From: Gammaproteobacteria bacterium | GTDB lineage: Bacteria; Pseudomonadota; Gammaproteobacteria; Legionellales; Legionellaceae | NCBI GenBank assembly: GCA_024742995.1 | Contig: JANSXK010000009.1 | Coordinates: 33,149 to 97,148 of the forward strand | DNA length: 64,000 nt | Reading direction: 5' to 3' | In this document: positions 29,835 through 37,646 of the stretch, piece after piece | Position numbering within the stretch: position 1 is the first letter of the stretch | How the letters are laid out: the number at the start of each line of letters is the position of its first letter | Notes under the pieces: model-generated | What the model saw: only the letters and a program-made list of their open reading frames with translations | What the model was told of the DNA's origin: nothing | The model's database searches: none | Translations under genes and position numbers: made by a program

Positions 29835-30655
29835 CGATCCAAGAAGATGTGCGACGTGCTTTAGCAGAGGACTTGGGCTCTGGTGATGTGACTGCAAGCT
29901 TGTTGCCCGAAGCACAACAAATAGAAGCTGAGATTGTCTCGCGAGAGCCGATGTTGGTTTGTGGCCAAGCCTGGGTGGAAGAAGTGTTCACCACCTTAGA
30001 TCCGGATATTCATTGTCAATGGCATGTGGAAGAGGGTGCATGGTTGCCGCAAGCAGCGTCTTTATGCCATCTCCAGGGCCCAGCCCGCGCTATTTTAAGT
30101 GGTGAGCGTGCGGCTCTAAATTTTTTACAAACCTTATCAGGGACTGCGACGCAAACTTATGCTTATGTGCAAGCGTTAAGTGATTATGACACACAATTGT
30201 TAGACACCCGAAAAACCATTCCAGGGCTGCGTCAAGCGCAAAAATATGCGGTTGCATGTGCGGGTGCTAAAAATCATCGTATGGGGCTGTACGATGCGTT
30301 TCTTATCAAAGAAAATCATATTGCAGCCTGCGGATCGATCAGCAAAGCTATTACAGCTGCACGATGTAATTTGCCTGATATTTTTCTTGAAATAGAGGTT
30401 CAAAATTTAGATGAATTTCAAGAAGCTTTGTCGGGTGAGCCGGACCGAATTTTATTAGACAATTTTGATCTTGCAACCATGACGGCAGCAGTAAACCTGA
30501 ATGTTCCCAGAGTCTGTGACTTGGAAGTGTCTGGCGGTATTGATTTGTCGACACTGACAGCAGTGGCGCAAACCGGCGTTGATTATATTTCTGTCGGTGC
30601 GTTGACCAAATCGGTACGAGCCATTGATTTAAGTTTACTGGTGGTGTCTCAATGA
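29831..30655 (+). CDS. nadC: Nicotinate-nucleotide pyrophosphorylase (carboxylating)
   Basis: Converts quinolinate and PRPP to nicotinate mononucleotide, the step after NadB and NadA, which lie 9 kb away. The 274-aa protein starts with GTG (29831). Motifs are LAEDLGSGDVTA, RAALNFLQTLSGTAT, LDTRKTIPGLR, GAKNHRMGLYDAFLIKENHI and the C-terminal LEVSGGIDLSTL and DYISVGALTKS. It overlaps murG by four bases. Confidence 0.96.
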   Translation: MTIQEDVRRALAEDLGSGDVTASLLPEAQQIEAEIVSREPMLVCGQAWVEEVFTTLDPDIHCQWHVEEGAWLPQAASLCHLQGPARAILSGERAALNFLQTLSGTATQTYAYVQALSDYDTQLLDTRKTIPGLRQAQKYAVACAGAKNHRMGLYDAFLIKENHIAACGSISKAITAARCNLPDIFLEIEVQNLDEFQEALSGEPDRILLDNFDLATMTAAVNLNVPRVCDLEVSGGIDLSTLTAVAQTGVDYISVGALTKSVRAIDLSLLVVSQ

Positions 30656-31749
30656 AAATATCTAATCCTGAAGCGATTGAAAAAAAAATTGTTTTGACGG
30701 GCGGGGGCTCTGCCGGTCATGTGACACCTAATTTGGCATTGATTCCAGAATTGCAGGCGCAAGGTTGGACGATTGATTATATTGGCTCAGCGCATGGCGT
30801 GGAGCGCAATATGATTAAAGCAGTAGATGTTCCGTATCATGAGATCAGTACGGGGAAATTGCGACGCTATTTTTCTTGGCAAAATTTTTTAGATCCTTTT
30901 CGTGTCGTTATAGGGATGGTTCAGGCTTTTCGGCTGATTCGCAAACTCAAACCCCAAGTCATTTTTTCCAAAGGGGGTTTTGTGGCTTTGCCAGTGGTGA
31001 TAGGTGGGTGGTTCACACGCACGCCTATTGTGGTACATGAATCAGATTTTTCTGTTGGGTTGGCCAATCGTTTGAGTTTTCCATTTGCAGACAAAATATG
31101 TGTGACGTTTGAGGCGGCCAAACGTAATATCAAAAACAAAGCAAAAGTAGTGGTCACAGGTACGCCAATCCGAGAGACTTTATTACAAGGAACACGCGAA
31201 GCAGGCTTGAAGCGCTGTGGGTTTCACGGAGATAAACCTTGTATTCTGGTGATGGGTGGCGGTCATGGTGCTCGGGCGATTAATGATTGTATTCGCCAAT
31301 CTTTAACGGCGCTATTGAGCAAAGTGCAGGTGATTCATTTATGTGGCCCGGGTAAAATTGATGCCAGTCTCAAGAAACGAGCAGGGTATGTGCAATTTGA
31401 ATATGCCAATGAAGAGCTCCCCGATTTATTGGCAGCGACCGATCTGGTGATCACACGTGCTGGTGCCAATTCATTATATGAATTATTGGTTTTAGCCAAA
31501 CCACATATTTTAATCCCATTACCACGCCTTCAAAGCCGTGGTGATCAAATTCAAAATGCTCACCATTTTGAGCGCTTGGGTGTGAGTCATGTGATTGAAG
31601 AGGAACGCTTAACCACCACAACGCTATTAGCGGCGGTTGAAACCGTGATGACACAGCGTGAAGCGATCGTCAAAAAAATTGCTGCATTACATATTAAATC
31701 TGCTGTTCAGACAATTGTTAATATTTTAAACACAAAAAATGTGCTATAA
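30652..31749 (+). CDS. murG: MurG-type N-acetylglucosaminyltransferase, Firmicute-like form
   Basis: Adds GlcNAc to lipid I to make lipid II at the inner face of the membrane. The 365-aa protein has the GT28 core: TGGGSAGHVTPNLALIP, FSKGGFVALPVVIGGW, VVHESDFSVGLANRLS, VTGTPIRETLLQGTREAG, VMGGGHGARAIN, FEYANEELPDLLAATDLVITRAGANSLYELL and SRGDQIQNAHHFE. These segments resemble, from memory, the MurG2-like proteins of Bacillus and Clostridium much more than E. coli MurG (GGTGGHVFPGLA). It is outside any division gene cluster and overlaps nadC. It may be a second murG or a replacement. Confidence 0.85.
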   Translation: MKISNPEAIEKKIVLTGGGSAGHVTPNLALIPELQAQGWTIDYIGSAHGVERNMIKAVDVPYHEISTGKLRRYFSWQNFLDPFRVVIGMVQAFRLIRKLKPQVIFSKGGFVALPVVIGGWFTRTPIVVHESDFSVGLANRLSFPFADKICVTFEAAKRNIKNKAKVVVTGTPIRETLLQGTREAGLKRCGFHGDKPCILVMGGGHGARAINDCIRQSLTALLSKVQVIHLCGPGKIDASLKKRAGYVQFEYANEELPDLLAATDLVITRAGANSLYELLVLAKPHILIPLPRLQSRGDQIQNAHHFERLGVSHVIEEERLTTTTLLAAVETVMTQREAIVKKIAALHIKSAVQTIVNILNTKNVL

Positions 31750-31750
31750 T
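31742..31750 (+). promoter_or_regulatory. Extended -10 promoter candidate
   Basis: TGC-TATAAT overlaps the end of murG, 36 bases ahead of the 110-aa gene. The -35 region (TATTTT, 31722-31727) is poor, as is usual for extended -10 promoters. Confidence 0.45.
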
Positions 31751-31785
31751 AGCCCAAATAATTTAGGCAGGGAGGTGACACTAAT

Positions 31786-32118
31786 ATGGAAGCGTCCACA
31801 GATCTTTTTCATCAAAGGGCACAATTGGTTCTGAAACTACTTGATGATTACCTTGATATACAACAACCGTTGCTAGCTTCTGCGCCGGATCTGGCTGATA
31901 CCAAAACGTTGCCGGTATTAGTACAAAAGAGTTTTCAAGAACCCATCGCAAACTTTTTACGCTCACATTTGGATTGCAATGTGACATATGGTAAAGATCA
32001 TTATGGCCAAGCCAATGGTTATTTGATGGTATCACTAGACAATAATCGTCTAAATCAAACTGGTTTTTATCGCGCCGTCATCGCTTTGCAGCAATTTGCA
32101 CGCGATCTTTTTAAGTAA
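31786..32118 (+). CDS. Small conserved-looking protein, unknown function
   Basis: 110 aa, strong ribosome site (GGGAGG nine bases ahead). Not recognised. No signal peptide; an N-terminal helix (HQRAQLVLKLLDDYLDI) is followed by a mixed region with several polar turns and a final helix (FYRAVIALQQFARDLF). Codon use and start signals suggest a real gene. It lies behind murG and may be co-transcribed or use its own extended -10 promoter. Confidence 0.6.
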   Translation: MEASTDLFHQRAQLVLKLLDDYLDIQQPLLASAPDLADTKTLPVLVQKSFQEPIANFLRSHLDCNVTYGKDHYGQANGYLMVSLDNNRLNQTGFYRAVIALQQFARDLFK

Positions 32119-32130
32119 TTCTTTCCTAGG

Positions 32131-32166
32131 CCACGACCCGCAGCTTGTAGGCATTGGGGGTTGTGG
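32131..32166. repeat. Stem-loop downstream of the 110-aa gene
   Basis: CCACGACCC (32131-32139) pairs with GGGTTGTGG (32158-32166) with one G-T pair, around an 18-base loop. No T-run follows, so it is either a weak terminator or an RNA-stabilising hairpin. Confidence 0.4.
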
Positions 32167-32282
32167 GATTTAGCCAATTGCGGGATTCCTGATCATAGGA
32201 TTGTTCCAACAGGCTTCCCTTGGCAATCCGTAGATGTTCTGTTATCTTGATATTTAATGTTAGCAAGGATCTAGCTGAATTT

Positions 32283-32729
32283 ATGGAACCTGATCGTTAC
32301 CAGCAAAATCATGTTTTCTACATTGTCGGTTTGATTTGTCTGATTTTGGGTTTGGGTTTATTCGCATTTGGTTTGTATTTGTCTCCTTACCTGTTTTTTG
32401 ATTTTCAATACAATGTGCCAGACTTTATTTACAATTTTATCATGTGGTTGCAAGGAAATTATACAACATCGAAGTATGGTATTGCTTGGTTGATTTTTTT
32501 GTTATTAATATTGCCGGCGGTGATATTAATTGTGGTGGCTGATATCATATCAAATAAAATTGACCGAAAAATTTTTGGCATATCTACCTTTAAACGGCCA
32601 ACACCACCGACAGAGGAAGGTATAAAAAGTAAAGTCGAATCCAAAGGATTGGTGTTTAATATTGTGATGATCATTGTGGTCATTTTCATTATTGCAGAGT
32701 TTTTTCAATGGGTCATTACAAGTGGATGA
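32283..32729 (+). CDS. Membrane protein with three helices, unknown function
   Basis: 148 aa from the ATG at 32283; an in-frame TTG at 32220 has less support. Three hydrophobic segments: ~10-38 (FYIVGLICLILGLGLFAFGL), ~62-87 (IAWLIFLLLILPAVILIVVAD) and a C-terminal one (FNIVMIIVVIFIIAEFFQW). A charged loop with TPPTEEG lies between the last two. Not recognised. It precedes the Sel1-type gene by 11 bases, so the two are probably one unit. Confidence 0.6.
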   Translation: MEPDRYQQNHVFYIVGLICLILGLGLFAFGLYLSPYLFFDFQYNVPDFIYNFIMWLQGNYTTSKYGIAWLIFLLLILPAVILIVVADIISNKIDRKIFGISTFKRPTPPTEEGIKSKVESKGLVFNIVMIIVVIFIIAEFFQWVITSG

Positions 32730-32740
32730 GAGAATAAATC

Positions 32741-33331
32741 ATGTTTGGATGGTTAAAACGGTTTAAAATCAAGCGACTACAAAAACAGTTGAAAGTGTTG
32801 AGTGCGGCAAGATTGAATCATACGTCGACGACCGAGGCGACGCGTAAAGAAATGGCTTTGTATTTTGAATTGGCGAAATTACATGAATCTCTTGCCGGGC
32901 AAAAAAAGCATCCACTTGCACGCGAGCAGGCATTAGCCTGTTATCGTGCTGCTGCGGCTTTGGATAATGCGGAAGCACAGTTTCTAGTGGGTCAAAAATT
33001 ATTAGAAGAAGCGCGCATGCGTGACGAATTGCAAGAAAGTGGTATCTTTGCTTCTGACTCCAATGCAGCGTTGCTTAAATTGATTTATGAGGATGTCCAC
33101 GGGTTTTTATTGGCAGCGGAAAAACATCAGCACATCAAGGCCAAACGGGTTCGCGGATTGTGCTATATCAATGGTTGGGGTGTACCGGCTGATAAAGATG
33201 CAGGATTTGATTTGGTTGTGGCCAGTATTGAGCAAGAAAATGCTTGGGACCGGGTGCAAAAGATTTTTGCTGAATTGGGTATTAATCAATCGTCTTTTTT
33301 CTCAGAATTGTTTCAGCATCGGAAAAAATAG
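32741..33331 (+). CDS. Sel1/TPR-like repeat protein
   Basis: 196 aa with a basic, helical N-terminus (GWLKRFKIKRLQKQL) and helical repeats of the Sel1 kind: ALACYRAAAALDNAEAQFLVGQKL, then HIKAKRVRGLCYINGWGVPADKDAGFDLV. Such repeats act as protein-binding scaffolds. No signal peptide is seen. It overlaps the convergent pilD by 30 bases at the 3' ends. The partner is unknown. Confidence 0.65.
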   Translation: MFGWLKRFKIKRLQKQLKVLSAARLNHTSTTEATRKEMALYFELAKLHESLAGQKKHPLAREQALACYRAAAALDNAEAQFLVGQKLLEEARMRDELQESGIFASDSNAALLKLIYEDVHGFLLAAEKHQHIKAKRVRGLCYINGWGVPADKDAGFDLVVASIEQENAWDRVQKIFAELGINQSSFFSELFQHRKK

Positions 33332-34108
33332 GGTCGCCAAACCGCCAATACACAAAAAAGGTCCAAATGGGATAGGGGTGTTGCGGTTTTGCTTTGTGAT
33401 GCGTAAATAGCTCAATCCAATGACACTACCTAAGGTGCTGGCGATTAATAATATCGGGATCAGCGCTGTCCAGCCAAACCATGCGCCAAAAGCTGCAAAT
33501 AGTTTGAAATCACCATGCCCCATGCCTATTTTCCCGGTGATGAGGCAAAAGAGTTTCATCACCACCCACAAACAGAGATAAGCTCCAGCAGCACTCCACA
33601 CCGCATTCGGTAGCGTACAAAAGACGCTTTGCGTATTCATGAGCAATCCTAGCCAAAGTAAACCAAGCGTGAGCGTATCTGGCAGTAATTGATGTTCTAA
33701 ATCAATGAATCCCAGGCACAGCGTTAGCGAAACAAAGGCCAATACCCACAATGTGATGAATGTGTAGCCGTACGTATATACAGCTAGAAGGGATAGAACC
33801 AATGTCAGTATTTCTACGATTGGATAGCGCCAAGAAATTTTATGTCGACAATGATGGCAGCGACCTCGTAAATACAGGTAGCTGAATAATGGAATATTGT
33901 AGTAAAAAGGAATGGTTTTTTTACAATGAACACAATGGGATCGAGGGAAAAATAAATTAAATGACGCTGAGTCTGGCTGTTCTAAGATGAGGGGTAATCG
34001 ATAAATAGTCATGGATAGCACTGAGCCGACCATTAACGCACAAACACTGATGATTAGGATACTGCTGATGGGGTACAGCTGTGTCAGGCTCAGAATACTA
34101 CTGATCAT
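33302..34108 (-). CDS. pilD: Prepilin peptidase / N-methyltransferase
   Basis: Inner-membrane aspartate protease that cleaves and methylates type IV prepilins and type II pseudopilins. The 268-aa protein shows the cytoplasmic zinc loop with two CxxC pairs (SHCVHCKKTI and RCHHCRHKISWRYP), and the two catalytic aspartates in FIDLEHQLLPD and GHGDFKLFAAFGAW, with about eight membrane segments. It ends the pilB-pilC-pilD unit and would also serve the GspL/GspM machine. Confidence 0.96.
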   Translation of the reverse strand: MISSILSLTQLYPISSILIISVCALMVGSVLSMTIYRLPLILEQPDSASFNLFFPRSHCVHCKKTIPFYYNIPLFSYLYLRGRCHHCRHKISWRYPIVEILTLVLSLLAVYTYGYTFITLWVLAFVSLTLCLGFIDLEHQLLPDTLTLGLLWLGLLMNTQSVFCTLPNAVWSAAGAYLCLWVVMKLFCLITGKIGMGHGDFKLFAAFGAWFGWTALIPILLIASTLGSVIGLSYLRITKQNRNTPIPFGPFLCIGGLATLFFPMLKQF

Positions 34109-35352
34109 ATCAATGCTCCTAATTGAATCATTGGTAAGTACATGGCTATGATTAATCCTCCAATGATAAACCCAAGCACAATCATGAGCATGGGTTCTAT
34201 ATATCGACTCAATCGTTGTACGGCTTGATCAATTTGTTGTGTGTAGAAATGGGTGACATCCATCAATCGTGCTTGCAATGTGCCTGTTTCTTCCCCCAAA
34301 TGCAACATGTGTACCACCCATTGAGGAAATAATTTGGTTTGGTAAACCGCTGTTTGCATGGAATCACCTTGTATCAAAGCATGACAAACCTGCAAAAAAG
34401 CTTGTTGATAACAACAGTTTCCCGCAATACGAGCTACCCATTGTAGTGCATCAGTGATGGGAAGGCTAGCTTGATGCGCAATGGCAAGCGCATGGAAAGA
34501 CCGTGCAAAATATTGTGCTTGGTATAAGCGTCCTATGCCGGGGAGATGGGGTAATTTGCGATCCCAGGCGTGTTGAACGCGTGCCACATGTCGATATAAG
34601 GTTTTGATTACCATTAATGTTGCAACGGTTAAGATGAAGATGGTTGAACCGTATATTTTAACGCCATGAGACAGACTCAGTAACGCGCGAGTGCTGGGTG
34701 GTAGTGTGGCTTGAAAATTTTGAAATAACGTTTGAAATTGGGGGATGACGGTTAGTAGCAGATGGAGAGAGACGATGCCGGCTACGATCAGCACTGAAAG
34801 TGGATAAATAAGAAGGGTGATGAACTGTTGTTTTAATGCGTGGTTTTTCATTTGATGTTGGGCAATTTGCTTTAAAATAGATGCCAAGGTGCCTGATTGT
34901 TCGCCCAATGCCAGCAAAGCACAGACCAGAGGGTCGAAGTACCGTGCATGTCGCTGTAATGCTTCTGAAAAGTCACAGCCTGATTCAATATCGGCGTGTA
35001 CTGTTGTAAGCAGATGGATCATTTTAGGATGGGTTTGGCATGAAGATAATAGGGTGATGGCTTGTGCCAGGGAAATATTCGCGTGGATGAGGGTTGCCAA
35101 TTGTTGTAGCATTTGGGTCAGATCGATGGGGTTGAGCGCACGCGACCAACGATAAGAACGTCTGATGCTTTGGATGATCACGCTTTGGGCGCGTAGCTTT
35201 TGTTGCACATCCTTACGATTTTTTGCGGTGATGGTGCCATATTTTGAATCTCCCAAGCGCGTTATTCCGGTCCAATGGAATAAATACTCAGTGTTGGCTA
35301 GGGACTGAGATTTGAGGCGCCACTTGTTAAGTAATACGATTAATTTCTTCAA
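34105..35352 (-). CDS. pilC: Type IV pilus inner-membrane platform protein PilC
   Basis: Platform protein of the pilus assembly motor, GspF family. The 415-aa product has two similar cytoplasmic halves (LTQMLQQLATLIHANISLAQ and ARSFHALAIAHQASLPITDAL), each ending in membrane segments, with LGEQSGTLASIL and LGEETGTLQARL repeated at the same relative places, and a last helix MLMIVLGFIIGGLIIAMYLP. It overlaps pilB by 26 bases and pilD by four. Confidence 0.95.
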   Translation of the reverse strand: MKKLIVLLNKWRLKSQSLANTEYLFHWTGITRLGDSKYGTITAKNRKDVQQKLRAQSVIIQSIRRSYRWSRALNPIDLTQMLQQLATLIHANISLAQAITLLSSCQTHPKMIHLLTTVHADIESGCDFSEALQRHARYFDPLVCALLALGEQSGTLASILKQIAQHQMKNHALKQQFITLLIYPLSVLIVAGIVSLHLLLTVIPQFQTLFQNFQATLPPSTRALLSLSHGVKIYGSTIFILTVATLMVIKTLYRHVARVQHAWDRKLPHLPGIGRLYQAQYFARSFHALAIAHQASLPITDALQWVARIAGNCCYQQAFLQVCHALIQGDSMQTAVYQTKLFPQWVVHMLHLGEETGTLQARLMDVTHFYTQQIDQAVQRLSRYIEPMLMIVLGFIIGGLIIAMYLPMIQLGALI

Positions 35353-36949
35353 CAGTGGTTACTCCCTGTTGGACTTGAATCAATCCTGCATCGTGCAGGG
35401 ACAACATTCCTTCTTTGTGAGCTTGAACCTTTAATTTTTCTGCGGTTATTTTGGGTTGAATGAGCAATGCTCGTAGCGCATTGGAGATAGGCATAACTTC
35501 AAAAATGGCACACCGACCATGATAGCCATCGTGGCAACGATGACAGCCTTTTGCACGATAGGACCCAGTGGTAGTGGGGATTTTGCAATGTGGACAAAGC
35601 ATACGAATCAAGCGTTGTGCAATAATCAAACTTACAGAAGATAAGAGTAAAAAGGGAGAGATACCAAGTTGCTTTAGACGGATTACAGTTTCTGCACAGC
35701 TATTCGTATGTAGCGTGGATAAAACCAAATGACCTGTATGTGCTGCTTTGATCGCGATATCTGCGGTATCAAAATCACGGATCTCTCCTAGCATGATGAT
35801 ATCAGGATCTTGGCGTAAAAAACTGCGTAGGGCATTAGAAAAATCCAAGCCAATTTTAGGATTAATTTGGACTTGATTGATGCCAGCATGCTTTATTTCA
35901 ACCGGATCTTCAGCAGTGGAAATATTTTTGTCACCGGTATTGAGATATTGCAGCGCTGCATATAACGTCACTGTTTTGCCACTGCCGGTGGGGCCAGTGA
36001 CTAAAATGAGACCTTGTGTTCGCTGCATGGCCTGGTGGACACAGGTTTTGTCACGATCAGAGAAGCCAAGTTGTGCTATATCAGGTTGACACAGATGAGA
36101 TCTTAAAATGCGGATGGCAATTTTTTCTCCTGTAATGGTAGGGCAGGTGCTGATGCGGCAATCAATGGTTTGATTAGGTGCATGGGCCATTGTGAATCGT
36201 CCATCTTGTGGTCGTCGTCGTTCGGCAATATCTAAATTTGCCATGATTTTAAGTCTGGATGCGATGCGCGAGGCTACTGCTTGAGGTGGTGAGGCTAATA
36301 GATATAATTGCCCGTCTTTACGATAGCGAATGCGATAAAAATCTGCATAGGCTTCAAAATGTAAATCGGTGGCATCGCGTGTGATGGCTTGTTGAAAGAC
36401 GCGTTGTACAAAGGCCACGATAGGTGCTTCATCTTCAACATTAAGGGTCGAGTCTAGAGAAAGTTCGATTATGTGGGATTGCATAGATAGATAATCTGTG
36501 AGGTCTTGATGGTCGTCGTTACGGAGTATTTCTTCGATCATTTGTGATAATTGCGTGGTGGCTGCTATCATTGGAATAATATGCAACCCCGTTAAAAATT
36601 GAATGGCATTGAGAGCATCATGTTGATGGGGATCATCGATTGCCACATAGAGTTGATTATCTTGATGGGCGATAGGTAGGGCATGATGTTGACGTAAAAT
36701 CGATGTTGTGTGGCTGGTTTTGGGTAGGGTACTGGGATCAATCTGACTGAGGTCAACGACGCGTAAGCCAAAATGATCGGCAAGTAATTGTGCGATGGTT
36801 TGTGGGCAAATTTGACTGTGTTGGACCACGTAGGGTAAGAAGCGGCACGCATTGAGAATAGCGCTTTTTTGGCATTGCCAGGCGGTTTCTTGGCTCAGCA
36901 ATTTGTGCTGTACGAGCAGCGCAGCTGTCGCATTGAGGGTATCATCCAT
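35327..36949 (-). CDS. pilB: Type IV pilus assembly ATPase PilB
   Basis: Hexameric ATPase that drives pilus extension, GspE family. The 540-aa protein has the N-terminal GspE_N-like domain and the ATPase core: GPTGSGKTVTLYAAL (Walker A), STAEDPVEI (Asp box), MLGEIRDFDTADIAIKAAHTGH (Walker B), LSTLHTNSC (His box), and the zinc pair CPHC with CHRCHDGY. It is divergent from the coiled-coil gene at 37071. No pilin gene is seen in the window. Confidence 0.95.
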   Translation of the reverse strand: MDDTLNATAALLVQHKLLSQETAWQCQKSAILNACRFLPYVVQHSQICPQTIAQLLADHFGLRVVDLSQIDPSTLPKTSHTTSILRQHHALPIAHQDNQLYVAIDDPHQHDALNAIQFLTGLHIIPMIAATTQLSQMIEEILRNDDHQDLTDYLSMQSHIIELSLDSTLNVEDEAPIVAFVQRVFQQAITRDATDLHFEAYADFYRIRYRKDGQLYLLASPPQAVASRIASRLKIMANLDIAERRRPQDGRFTMAHAPNQTIDCRISTCPTITGEKIAIRILRSHLCQPDIAQLGFSDRDKTCVHQAMQRTQGLILVTGPTGSGKTVTLYAALQYLNTGDKNISTAEDPVEIKHAGINQVQINPKIGLDFSNALRSFLRQDPDIIMLGEIRDFDTADIAIKAAHTGHLVLSTLHTNSCAETVIRLKQLGISPFLLLSSVSLIIAQRLIRMLCPHCKIPTTTGSYRAKGCHRCHDGYHGRCAIFEVMPISNALRALLIQPKITAEKLKVQAHKEGMLSLHDAGLIQVQQGVTTVEEINRIT

Positions 36950-37014
36950 GACGGTTGGCGTTGTGGCATTTCCGTGGCTGCGAGTCTATACCAAGCGAAC
37001 CAGCCTTGCAACCA

Positions 37015-37043
37015 TTGAGAATCGTTCAAGTTCTTGTTATGGT
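37015..37043 (+). promoter_or_regulatory. Candidate promoter of the coiled-coil gene
   Basis: TTGAGA (37015-37020), 17-base spacer, TATGGT (37038-37043), 27 bases ahead of the ATG at 37071. Confidence 0.4.
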
Positions 37044-37070
37044 TAGAGAATATCTTGATTGGAGGATGAT

Positions 37071-37493
37071 ATGAATAGGCCTTTAAAAATTTTATTGTTA
37101 GCGATGTGTTTGGTTGGTGAGACTGCGGCTTCTGCCGGCGCAGATGATACGGCAAAACAAATTCAGCAGTTAAATGGACAAATTCAAACACAATTACAGA
37201 CGATTCAAGAAAAACAGCAAAAGAGCATGCAAGCATTTAATACCAAGATTCAAGCGCAATTGTTGCAAATAAAAACTGAATTGGACGGACAAATCAAAAA
37301 ACTGAGTGACCAAAATCAGGCGCAATTGAAACAAGTACAAGATAGTTTGCAAGCCCAAATCAGACAAGTGGCTGCAAGCAAGCCTGGTGCTGGTGGTTCC
37401 TCTGCAGCATCTACCACACCCGCAGCAGCGTCGCCATCTTCAGCTGATGCACCCACAGACACAGCCCCAGCCAGCGCAGACACACAGCCGTAG
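37071..37493 (+). CDS. Exported coiled-coil protein with Ala/Ser/Pro tail
   Basis: 140 aa from the ATG at 37071, five bases behind GGAGG. A classic signal peptide (MNRPLKILLLAMCLVG, then TAASAGA) is followed by a long Gln/Lys-rich coiled coil (residues ~28-102, QIQQLNGQIQTQLQTIQEKQ and similar) and a low-complexity tail of Ala, Ser, Pro and Thr. It should be periplasmic or surface-linked. It resembles small coiled-coil envelope proteins in general, not a specific family. A hairpin at 37521-37543 follows. Confidence 0.7.
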   Translation: MNRPLKILLLAMCLVGETAASAGADDTAKQIQQLNGQIQTQLQTIQEKQQKSMQAFNTKIQAQLLQIKTELDGQIKKLSDQNQAQLKQVQDSLQAQIRQVAASKPGAGGSSAASTTPAAASPSSADAPTDTAPASADTQP

Positions 37494-37520
37494 GCACAAG
37501 CACCATTCAACTATGCATGC

Positions 37521-37543
37521 TGCCACATATTTTTGATGTGGCA
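37521..37543 (+). terminator. Stem-loop behind the coiled-coil gene
   Basis: TGCCACAT (37521-37528), loop of seven bases, ATGTGGCA (37536-37543): a perfect stem, extendable by CATG/CATG. The following tract (TCTGGTTTTA) is only moderately T-rich, so termination is probable rather than certain. Confidence 0.5.
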
Positions 37544-37568
37544 TGTCTGGTTTTACCCCCATTTTAGG

Positions 37569-37597
37569 TTGAAATAAGTTCAATTTAATGCTAAAAT
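37569..37597 (+). promoter_or_regulatory. Promoter candidate for the 653-aa orphan
   Basis: TTGAAA (37569-37574), 17-base spacer ending in TGC, TAAAAT (37592-37597): both -35 and extended -10 features. Confidence 0.5.
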
Positions 37598-37646
37598 GCG
37601 CAATATATTGACAATTTATATTTTTTTGGGTCATAAAGGGGATGGG

